A stretch of 64,000 nt of DNA. Source: Xiphydria camelus (taxonomy: Eukaryota; Arthropoda; Insecta; Hymenoptera; Xiphydriidae). The position numbers and the translations under genes were made by a program. This document shows positions 10,701 to 22,700 of the stretch, in pieces. Below the pieces are notes generated by a model. That model made no database searches, was not told the origin of the DNA, and saw only the letters and a list, made by a program, of their open reading frames with translations. The stretch is taken from positions 20,996,278 to 21,060,277 of the forward strand of contig OY783194.1 in the NCBI GenBank assembly GCA_963678675.1, given 5' to 3'. The number at the start of each line of letters is the position of its first letter. Positions within the stretch are counted from its first letter, which is position 1.

Positions 10701-13700
10701 AAATATCAGTTTTTCACTAATTTGTTAGAAAAATTGTTCCTTTAGGACAACTTATAAATAGTTGAGAGATTTTTAAAAACTCTAGTTGGAGATTTTGGTA
10801 AAGCGATTGAGATATTGAATTGCATATTTGTCGGGAAAGTCTGACTGGAACTCGAAATGCGGGATTATCGTTGTTATTGTCTCTTTTGTGAATATTTTTT
10901 TTTTGATGCGGAAAACTGAACAAAATAAGATGTTCGAGAGATTAAACGAAGCATGCATTTCCAAAACGTTTTAAGTGCCAAAATTAGGATTTTTTCTATG
11001 GAAGAAGGAAAAATGTACTTTCTCTCCCGTTTCGTATACCAGGTGTGTCGGTAATTCCTTTCCGGTTTTTTCGTTAAAGAAAACACGTTACTTACAATGG
11101 ATAGTTCAAATTTATTTATTCAAAGTATTGGCCATTTGGTTCTATACATTTTGCCCATCTCTTAGGCAATTTATGGATGCCATTCCAAAAGAACAGTTTC
11201 TCCTTTGAGCTAAACCATTCATCGAGCCATTTTTTAATTTCTTCGAAATCGGCGAAGTGCTGCTCTGCAAGCGCTCGCCCCATCGATGCGAAAAGGTGGT
11301 AGTCGGATGGAGCCAGATCTGGAGAGTACGGCGGGTGCGATAAAACTTCCCAACCAAGTGATTTCAACACTTCTTTGACTCGTTTTGCTGTATGAGACGG
11401 CGCGTTGTCATGCTGCAAAATCATGTGGCACCCATCTTCCCATCTTTTGGATCTTTCCCATCGCTCGTAATCGTTCACAAATTGCTACTCGGCTCACATT
11501 CAACTTTTCTGCCAATTGTTTTTGAGTTTGTGTTGGGTCTTCAACCAATAACTCCTGCAATTCCACATCTTCAAACGTTTCGGCCTACCAGGACGTTCTT
11601 CGTCTTGAACGTTGAAATCACCACATTTGAATTGTTGAAACCACGTTTCACATGTTCTTATGGTTGGCGCATGTTTACCGTAAGTCTCTACCAGCAAACT
11701 ATGACTTTCAGCGGCTTTTTTCATTAGATGAAACAAGAAATTATATATTGAGGTTAATATCAGTAGAATAAAATGACATATGTATCAAATCATAATATTT
11801 CATACTTATAGCTAATGACATCTGTTACGAAAACCGGAAAGGAATTACCGACACACCTGGTATAATAATTATTTGGACTCTCGTGCAGGCCTACAAGGTT
11901 CCGGGATTTCGCGGACAAGTTGGTTTCATTACTTCTATGAGCGAACAGTTTTGCGGCTCCTGCAATCGCCTTAGGATCACGGCGGACGGAAATCTGAAGG
12001 TTTGCTTATTCGAAGGCGCCGGAGAGGTGTCTCTGCGAAACGCGTTGCGAAGCGGAGCGTCAGAAAACGATCTGAAGGAACTGATAGGAAGAGCTGTGTC
12101 GCGCAAGAAGAAGCAACACGCGGGTAAGTAAATTTTGTGCGTCTCTCGCTGTAATCATCAATCTCCTACCGAAGTTTTCATTGGGGTACTTGCACGATAT
12201 ATGAATCTTTTTGCTTCTGGGGAAAAAATTCTGGACGCTTCGTTTTTACATAAATAATTTGTGGAATTTGGAGCTTTAAATATAGGTTCGACTCTTCTAA
12301 TTTCAGTAAAAGGGGTTATAAATGTTTATGCTCTCATACGTGTATCTTTTTTATATTTAAAAAACAAAAATCCGATCCAGCAAACGACATTATCGTGGCT
12401 ATTTCGTGCCAATAATCAAAATTGCTCCGTTGATTAGTGTTATACGATAGAAGTTGATAAGCGGCTTCCTTATTTTATTTTATTTTATTTAACATTAGGA
12501 CGTCAGTGTACGGTATATTTTTTTACACGACTCTGATTTTCTCCCGGAAGAAAGAAAGGTTCTAGCCGGGTAAGCATGTTAAAATTGCCCTTGAACGAAA
12601 TGGTTGAAGAGTAGAAGTGGAATGACCGTACAAATGGAACATAATTGAAGACCTAAGTGGATAAAGGTTTCATGTCACATTTTTAAAGTTTTGAGGAAAT
12701 GAAGAAAACGCGTTTTAAATTGGAACTTTTTTGTTTATTTTTGCATTTTACTTTAGACACTTGTTTATGTACAGTTGATGCATCTTCGTAACATTAAGTA
12801 ATGGGAATATCAACTTTTTGTTTTCATTTTTATTACGTGAGAATAGTGGGAATTCTCTGCAGGAAGTTAAGACATAACACCTTTATCCACTAAAACGTTC
12901 AGCATGCTAATGTGACATACGCCTTTATCATCTTGTATTTCTGTAAATATTCAGTTTTAGGTATTTATATTCTAGAAGAAATTAGATTAGTACCTAGGAA
13001 GTTCAAAAAACAAATAAAACCATTTTTTTCTAAATATGTGACATAACACCTTTATCCACTTAGGTCTTCAATTCTGTAAAAAATTTTAGCTCCATACTTG
13101 TGCTCGTTTCCGATAGGTCCGATAGGAAGAAAATGTTCATTTCTCATTTTCTCAGCGGATGTTTCGTATATCATTACACAAAAAAATAATATACAAAAAG
13201 TCAAAGTACGCATTATACATTCTTTTTGGATGAATTCGCGACGATATCCGATTTTTAAAAAATTCGAAGAGATTGAAAATCATGATTTTTATATTTTACT
13301 TCAGTTACAACGATGGAACTTTTTTTAACAAGTTATACCTACCTTTTCATACTGAGATTACTCCATTTTTTCAGATTTTTAGATTTGATGCTACACGTTG
13401 TACAAATGCGAAAACCCGGATTCTTCATTTTATTTTTTCTCTTCAAAAGTACACTGTTACTACACTCATCATTTTTCTGCCTGACATTATTTCCTCCACC
13501 TCTTAGATATGATTTATAAAACTTGAACTTACAATATTGATAAACTATAATACGCAATTAAACATTTTAGGCTTTCGCGGCCATTGTCATTATAGTTATG
13601 AGTATTACTACTCTTGCCTTCGGGTGGTAACCGCGTCCAAAAATATTATTCTGCCAATGTTTCGCAAACATTGCAGTTTGCTTCATCAGGACCGATAACC

Positions 13701-16700
13701 TTCTGATCTGACAATGAGACGTTCTATTTTTTTATGATGGTACGAGGAGAGGAATCTTCCTAACAATAATATACCCGAGGAAGAGGGTAGTGTAGGATTC
13801 ACTGTGAAGTGCCTACCGATTAAACCACCTCCTCGCTGGTTGCCAACCCGAGGGGGTTTAAACCTGATTTGGAATTTGGGGACCTACTAGCACTTGTTAT
13901 GCCGGGTTTACACGCTTGCCAAACCTCGACAAGCCATCACAAATTCAAGCGTGTGAATAGGGCGTTTGGCTTGGCTTGTGTAGGCTTGCTAGCCGATCCA
14001 ACCGAGTGTCGGTTTTTGGCATAAATCAAAGGAAGTTTGCGGAAGCTTGCGAAGCGTTTCTACCGGGTTTACATGCTTGCCAAACGTTTGTGCGGACTGC
14101 GGAGGGACTTCGTATTGCACTGGAGGTGAACAAACGTGCGTTCCTGTTGTGATAGTGACGCCTTTGCAACTAGATTTGATCTAAAGCCCATATAACCTTC
14201 AAGGGTTACTAGATTTTATAGCGGTAAAATTCAAATATTCTATACTAATTTAGGACTGCTATTCTATCGAGAAATAATGAGCGGATAAACCGTTAATTTA
14301 TAACCTACCGTCAAGTATTAACTAACTTGTCTAATTCAAAGTACATATATGTAATTTATTTTCTCTTAACTCTGTCATCGGTCGCTATTCCGTTGCAGTG
14401 TCCGGGCGCACTGGCGCACGTGTTCTTTCGATGGACGCGTGGTGCCCGCGTATCCAAGCATTTGTGAAGGCTTGCGTAGGCTTGGAGTTTGTGGCAAGTG
14501 CCAAGCGTGTAAACCCGGTATTAGAGGCCACTTGCGCAAATGCGAAACTAATGCCGGCCATACACGCTACGGTCCACCGGAGGGGTCTGGCCTGCGCAGG
14601 TAAACGGAGCGTGTATTGGGGTAGACCTGCGCAGTTTTTTGAACCTGCACAGGCGACCGGGGCAAGATTGAAAATCAATTATTCCTCCGGTCGCCTGCAC
14701 AGGTCACTTCAGTATTCAATTAGACTGGTTGCTTTACATTTACACGACTCCCAGCGACTCCTGTGTCGACTCTCACCACAAAGGTAATGGAACGCTCGCA
14801 TTTAGACTCAAATAAAGTCACTATAAACTCAGCATGAACTCAGCTGTCTAGCGGATTTTATTTGAGGTGACTGGTGTCGCCGATTCACGGCGACACAGAT
14901 CAAATGGAAAGCACTTTCGGTGACACGAGTCGACTTGTGTCAGTAAATGGAAAGCAACCACTCTCTAAAGACCTCTCCGGTATACCGGACCGTCCCATAC
15001 AGACTACGACCTGCGCAGGCAGACCTCTCCGGTGGATCGTAGCGTGTATGGCCTGCATTATGTACCAAGGAGCATTTAGGGAGCCTCGGATGAGTCTCAT
15101 GTACGTTCCCTGGAGTCTGTTGAGTTTGGGTGGGGTGGCTGAACCCCAGATAGGGATGGCGTAGGTGTAGACGCTTCTTATTATGGCGTTGAATGTTTGG
15201 ATCTTTATTTGTTGGGATATGGCTTTGTTATTGAAGAAAGGTTTGAGTGAGACATATGCGCCGTGCGTTTTATTGCGAACGGAGCTGATCTGTTTGGACC
15301 AGCTGAGTTTTCTGTCAAATATTACCCCTAAATAGTTGGCAGAGTTGCTCCAGGGGATGCGATGAAAAGAATACTACCTCGTATTTTCTGTTTCATTGAG
15401 GGAGAAGCCCCATTTATGGTACCAACTGACAAGGAAACGTTTCGAGGCCGCCGCTTCCGATCTTGATGAAACTTCGTAAATTTAAAGTTTATCGAAAAAT
15501 AAGAGACCCCTATTTTTTTATAGCGGCCCAATTTTGGTTTAAGGGGGTGAAATGGACCCCTGAATTTTCACCCCCTTCGAGCTATCTCCGAAACGAAGCG
15601 AGATAGATGAAAACTTTCAATGTACGTTTTGTTTGGTTTTTTTAGTATAATAAAATCCCCTAAACAGATTTTGAAAAAAAGCATTATTTTTCAAAAAAAA
15701 AAATTTTTTATCTAATTTTTCGAAATTTCGGTTTAGTCATGTGGACAAAAATTTAGGAAATTTTATTACAAATTCAACCATGTATGACATGATATATTTC
15801 CCTCCTACAGTTTTGCAAATTTCTAACTTTTATGTCTGATAATGAGCGGGCTACCAATGGCAGTGACGGGATAGGTCGGGGGTTATTACTTCTATGTATT
15901 TTAATGCCACTTTTCTTTTATTTAATAAAGTTCAACTTCTATGGCTCATAATTATGACAATAATGGTATTCCGTGAAAAAATGTTTTATACAAAGTTATT
16001 TCTTACACCAAGCACACGTAATAACGGCAATATCGCCACATATGTGGCATCGTGGTTCCGAGTCCTGTGCAAAACAAAATTCTACAGGATGTTCAAATTC
16101 AGGAGGTCTCCTGAATATATATATCCACTCTTGAACCACGAATATTTAATAAAGTTAGTAAACCGTGGTGAAGAAAACTGATTATGAGTAAGAGATTGAA
16201 GTTTTAAAATATTATATCTCGAATGAAGGTTAATATCGTAATTGAAAAGAGTTACAATATCTGAAAACCTCCTTACAAAATTCTTCCACATTCGAAAGCC
16301 GTATACGTCTAGCGGAATATTATCAAAATAAAATGGACAAAAATTGTTCAGAAATCTTATTAATAAATCCGACCGTTAATTTATTTATATTATTTTCTGT
16401 TTGTGTGTAAGTAACTAATAATTCACTCACAGGTTAGATAAAATTGTCTGAATTTTTATAGTTTTTTGTTGGAATCATTTTTTTCTTTACTTTTCTTCTT
16501 CGCGTACTGTTTCCTCCAGTACTCCTCACATTCTTGCAGCTCTCGTTCTACTTCGGACATGGATGGTCCTGTTGTGCGGAATGTCAGATCCAGCGATTTC
16601 CCGGGAGACGGCAATGGTATGTGCCCATTTTTAAGATCCTCCACGATCTTCTCAAAAGTTGGTAACTCGTTTGAACCCATCACTTGAATGATAGACGCAG

Positions 16701-19700
16701 CCAATGAAACTGAAGCTCTTTGCTTCTCGGCCCTGTATATATACTCCTCGAAAATACCGTAAACAACATTCCTGTTATTTGTAGGGTTGCCTTATATGGC
16801 CCCGGTGATGCGAAAGAGGGAGTTTAGTTCTTTGGACAAGCTTTATTATTAGTTGGCTCTGTGCCTATGTAAAAATATTTTCGTACGCGCTCTCGAGTTT
16901 CGTACGCGGACTCCGAGGATGATGGCCCCTTTTTGGGAAGTCGGACCTCCCACCCTCTCCAGTCTGTTTCGTTCTTGTGAGGCGACTTCATTATATATAA
17001 GGAAGCGAAAGAGAAAGCTTTTTAGTCTGAATATTCAGTTTCTATGGTGCACAGCAGTTCATATTATTATTATGGCAATTATAAATCCGATCAATGTGTT
17101 AACTTTATTGGTGGCCGTTTTCAGTGTACCAAATGGAAGAGAAACTCCAATGAATAGTGCAGAAGTGCAATTGATAGATTTATTACAAAATATTATTATA
17201 CGTAGCATGGAGGATTCATCATTTCGAGTCGAACATGAAAATAAATTGGAATTGGAAGATTCAATCGAGGATAGTGAAATGCACGCTGTTAATACTGACT
17301 GGCTGGAATCGGATGTCGAGGATGTTCCTCACGTAGAAACCTCTATACCTCCAGAACCATATCCCTGTACACCCGATGAAGAAGCGGTTAGCTTTGAATA
17401 TAAACAAAGTGCCATAGATTACTGGAACAGTGGGAAGAAAAGACGTCGAACCGTAGCAGCAGTTCAACATCAGTTTAAAAAAGTGAAATCTGATAGACAA
17501 TTACGAAGATGGGCTGCGCAAGTAGGACAGGGGGGTACTCAAAATGATAAATTAATACGCATAGCGAAATATACTTTTGATAAATTTGTAGAAGCTAGTA
17601 GATCGAAAATAATAGTACATAATGTAGACCTTAAACGATGGGCTTTACAAGCAAAAGAAGTAGAGAATCTTCCAACCTTCAAAGCAAGTCAAACATGGTT
17701 GAGGTCATTCAAGAAAGCATATAGAATTGTCTCTCGAAAGATCACAAAGTTTGTAACGAGAAAAAACGTTGAGGGTGAGGAAAGTTTGAAAGTACGAAGC
17801 CATGCCTTCGTAGAACAAGTGAAGCCACTCATTACACAATATGGACCACAAAATGTATTTAACTCTGATCAGAGTGGATTTAATTTAGAAATACATTCTG
17901 GCCGAACTTTAGCTACATCGGGGCAAAAAAAAATTGAAGCTGTGGTACAATCAATATCTTCTACAACCGACAGCTATACTATACAACCCACCATATCTGC
18001 TGATGGAAAACTACTGTCGCCTCTTTATGTGGTATTAAAAGAGGCTAGTGGGCAATTGGGAGAACGAGTGCAACAAACCGTGTTTAGGCCGCCAAATGTA
18101 TACTTCATGGCTTCCAAATCTGGGAAACTTACAACCGATCTCATGAAAACATGGCTGCAAGAAGTTTACTTCCCTAACACTGGATCTACAAGCGTCTTAC
18201 TGCTGGACTCTTGGAGTGGACAATGTGAGCGAAGTGTTCGAGAAGCTACACCAGAAGACAAGACAATAATATTAATGACGATTCCACAAGGCACCACCGG
18301 ACTGATTCAACCGCTAGACGTATACGGCTTTCGAATGTGGAAGAATTTTGTAAGGAGGTTTTCAGATATTGTAACTCTTTTCAATTACGATATTAACCTT
18401 CATTCGAGAGATAATATTTTAAAACTTCAATCTCTTACTCATAATCAGTTTTCTTCACCACGGTTTACTAACTTTATTAAATATTCGTGGTTCAAGAGTG
18501 GATATATATTCAGGAGACCTCCTGAATTTGAACATCCTGTAGAATTTTGTTTTGCACAGGACTCGGAACCACGATGCCACATATGTGGCGATATTGCCGT
18601 TATTACGTGTGCTTGGTGTAAGAAATAACTTTGTATAAAACATTTTTTCACGGAATACCATTATTGTCATAATTATGAGCCATAGAAGTTGAACTTTATT
18701 AAATAAAAGAAAAGTGGCATAATACATAGAAATAATAACCCCCGACCTATCCCGTCACTGCCATTGGTAGCCCGCTCATTATCAGACATAAAAGTTAGAA
18801 ATTTGCAAAACTGTAGGAGGGAAATATATCATGTCATACATGGTTGAATTTGTAATAAAATTTCCTAAATTTTTGTCCACATGACTAAACCGAAATTTCG
18901 AAAAATTAGATAAAAAAAATTTTTTTTTGAAAAATAATGCTTTTTTTCAAAATCTGTTTAGGGGATTTTATTATACTGAAAAAACCAAACAAAACGTACA
19001 TTAAAAGTTTTCATCTATCTCGCTTCGTTTCGGAGATAGCTCGAAGGGGGTGAAAATTCAGGGGTCCATTTCACCCCCTTAAACCAAAATTGGGCCGCTA
19101 TAAAAAAATAGGGGTCTCTTATTTTTCGATAAACTTTAAATTTACGAAGTTTCATCAAGATCGGAAGCGGCGGCCTCGAAACGTTTCCTTGTGAGAGGCG
19201 TGGGTATGAATTTGTTCATGGCGGTAGAACACAATTTTTTCATTTGGGAAGTGTATAGAAGTGTAGTGTCATCAGCGTATTGGGCAGTAATTATTTTTTC
19301 ATGAGTGGGAATGTTGTGGCAGTATATGTTGAACAGGGTCGGTGAGAGTTTGGAGCCTTGTGGTACTCCCGCTGTGACGGGTTGAGGATCGGATAGGCTT
19401 TTATCTGACCGAACTCTGAAAGATCTATTGGAGAGGAAGGATTATATGAGGCCCGTTAGGTAGTGGGGGCAGTTTAGTTGGATGAGACGTTCTATGAGCT
19501 TGGCCGGTGGCGAGTGAACGAACTACTGGCGCCACTGCTCTAGGTTACTTTTGAATATGGCAGCCCTGTTTTGGCACCCCCCATGTTTTGGCACCGCGAG
19601 CAATTAACAATTCTTTCAAATCAAAACACATTTTACCGCAATCCATAATTATTACGATTGCCGATCAATTTTATACTAGACAAGTTTTTTTGTTTTGTAC

Positions 19701-22700
19701 TAATCGTTATTTCATTGGCCATTTAAGTTTGCACGCCAAGAAGAAAGGTAACCTAGAGCAGTGCTGCCCTCTGCTTCGAGCTTTGCCCGGCTAAGCTCAT
19801 ACTGGGCGCTCCCTTTTATACTGTTCGTCCCCTCTAACTACTACTATCCCCTCCACCGAGGTAGCCAGTTTGAAGTTACCTTCGGCCAGGCTTGGTCGGT
19901 ACTCGAGAATTTATACCGTTAGAAGTCGAGTCGGTAGTTAGAGTTGGTGTCAATTCGGGAGATTGAAGCGTCTAACCTCGAAATTGTGAATAATGGTGAG
20001 TAATTTCCATTATTCACAAATTCACGATTTTGAGGTTAGACGCTTCGATCTCCTGAATTGACACAGACTCTAACTACCGACTCGACTTCTACCGGTATAA
20101 ATGACTCGAGTACCGACCAAGCCTGGCCGAAGGTAAATTTCAAGATCCCTGCAACTAGCCAGTACAGAGCGGGACATCCTAGGCGGTATACCAAATATCC
20201 ATAATAGCCCAGGCAATAGGGAGTTTTACCCTAAAAAAATTCAGGGAGTTTTGAAATTTGGTAGTTCGGCTCAGTTTCACATCCTGAACAACATAGTAAA
20301 TTTGCAGGATCGTAGCAATGACAACAGCGCCACCATATTAACAAAATGGCGTCCAAATCTGGTTTTTTTGCATTTTCTTATTTCCAGCGCCTTCTAGGTA
20401 AAAGGTAGTTATTATGAAAATTGTAGAGGATATCATTCTCCACAAGTTTTGTTTAAAATTTTTTTCTCAAACAAATAATTTCAGAGTTACGCTTAAGTAA
20501 ACTGGAGCGCTTTTCTTACAATTGCATACACGTACCCTTTTCAATCCGGTTTTTTTTGTATTATCTAAAGTCACTATAATATACGGAAAGTAACGCAATC
20601 CATTGTACCCATGTGTTAGAGAGAGACCACAAATCGTCCCAAAATGACTGCCTGACGTTTTATTTAACTCGGTGCATAACTGTAACTTAGTCAGTTGTCA
20701 GATAAATTTTATTTAAAAAATATATAAAAATACAAACTATGCCCTGGTGTGCGGTTTTAAATTGGAGAAGTAACAATGCCAAAGGGTTTAGGGTATTTCG
20801 ATTGCCATGTAAAAGTGATGAAGAGCGAAAAAATTATTGATTAAAGTAGTATGGTCATTCTCCAAAGTGATCGTTGAGTGTCCGTAAAAAAAGTCATCAA
20901 AAAACTATGGTTTATAATTGAAAATTCTCTTTGTGAATTATAAAATTTATGACCATAAGAATTAGTCGATTATTTTGATTATTTTTCACTTATTATTCAA
21001 ATAATGTGCCTCCTTTGACTAGCGTCTTTTTATGTGTGGCAACGCATATTATCAATGGGCTCGTGGCCCAGTAGGGAATACTACCATACACTCAACGTTT
21101 GAGTCTATCGTGGGGAAAACGAGATTTGAAATGCACGCTTGAACCCACTCCACTAACGCGACGTTGCCACATGTACTCGACACGCTATTTCCGAACACCG
21201 AGAAGCAGAAATTAGTTATAACTGAAGTATCAAACGGTCAATAATTTTCATCAATGGTTGTATATTTTTGTTTTTTTCCCCGTTTTTTGGTATTTTTTTT
21301 ATATTTTAATCTTGGATCTTACATACAAACCCCGAAAAATGTGATTTGCCCATAAGACTCTGGGTTATATCCATCTTGGTAATTAATTTTTATCAAACAT
21401 ACTAAATGGTCAATCTACCACAAATTGCACCAGGAGGTTTCTATTGATATTAACTTGCATACAAAATTATTTCATATTTTAATCTTGGAAATCAATTCGT
21501 GACCATACTACTTTAAAACTCATTAACCCACCCGCTTTGCCTCCAAATGCTAAGATTTGTGAAGAGTAAGTGAGATAATTCTTTCAATTTTTGTACTACA
21601 GACTCATATGGGGATATTGTTTTCAACAGAAACTGCCCTAAATTTCCAGGAGATTTATTTACAAGACAAATTTGACTTCATATTTTTAAGCCGTATGGCG
21701 CAAGATAGGTCCACATAACATTGAGGCATATTCGATATTATTAAAAAGAAACAGCGGTTTTTACATTATACAATACATGTAACTCCAATTCTAAAGATCT
21801 CCACCTACATTTGCGCCATCTACAATACGCTTGTCAAGTTACTTCCCATTCCAGTTAGACTTGCCAGCTGATCCATACTGGGTGCTTTCCATTTATGACA
21901 CAAGTCGACACACTTCTACTAGAACCACCAACTGATTGGCAGGCTCCAGCAGAACGAACCAATGGTTTAATTTGGTGTCGACTTGTGTCGACTCGTGTGT
22001 CAGTTAAATGGAAAACACCCAATGCTGCGCGCCAGCTAATTGCATGCCCACCGGCCATCCCGGTGGATAGGGTAGTAGTAGTTAGAGGGGACGAACAGTA
22101 TAAAAGGAAGCGCCCAGTATGAGCATCCTATAGGACGTCTTATTATCAGAAGGTCATCAGCCCTGGTGAAGCAAACTGCAATATTTGCGAAATGTCGGCA
22201 AAATAATATTTCTGGACGCGGTTACCACCCGGAAGCCAAGAGTAGTAATATTATACATGCTCATAACTATAATGATTCTAGACGGGTAAACATCTCAAAA
22301 TTACCCTTCAACGAAATGCTTAAGAAGCCGACATACCTCCTCGAAACGCATACAAAACTTGTCGCAGTAGGGCTACGCTCATTTCGTAACGGGAAACAAT
22401 ATCCATACCAATCTTATCACTTTCAGACCAAATATCATTAAAAGTTTCTATAGTAACCAAATTATATATTTTTGCATAAAAAAATCTGCATGGATTTTTT
22501 TACACAAAAATATATAATTTGGTTACTATAGAAACCTTTAATGATATTTGGTCTGAAAGTGTGATAAGTTTGGTATGGACATTGTTTCCCGTTACGAAAT
22601 GAGCGTACCTAGCCCTACTGCGACAAGTTTTGTGCGAGGTATGTCGGCCTCTTTAAGAGTAGCAGTGGAATGACCATACAGGTGGATCAATTCTGTGGAC

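Larger units (their letters stand above)
15429..19192 (+). mobile_element. Pogo/Tigger-like transposon with ~890-bp inverted arms
   Basis: A 3.76-kb element inserted in a LINE. Left arm about 15429-16320 and right arm about 18310-19192 are nearly identical in inverted orientation, starting ACAAGGAAACGTTTCGAGG. The right arm includes the last 100 or so codons of the transposase and its trailer, so the left arm carries a backwards copy of that 3' end. I cannot see a clear target duplication. A faint diverged relative of the arm lies at about 29640-29860. Confidence 0.85.
19795..22124. mobile_element. 2.3-kb TIR element encoding a THAP domain, with nested inserts
   Basis: Inverted ends of about 70 bp start GCTCATACTGGGCGCT and end AGCGCCCAGTATGAGC. 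Inside are a THAP-type ORF start and three further elements (19869-20143, 20841-21516, 21868-22022). THAP transposases occur in P and Kolobok elements. I see no convincing 8-bp duplication, so the superfamily is open. Confidence 0.6.

Noticed and set aside
14398..14787. 129-codon ORF
   Set aside because: Spans the border between two TIR elements and contains their complementary arms; the opposite strand is equally open.
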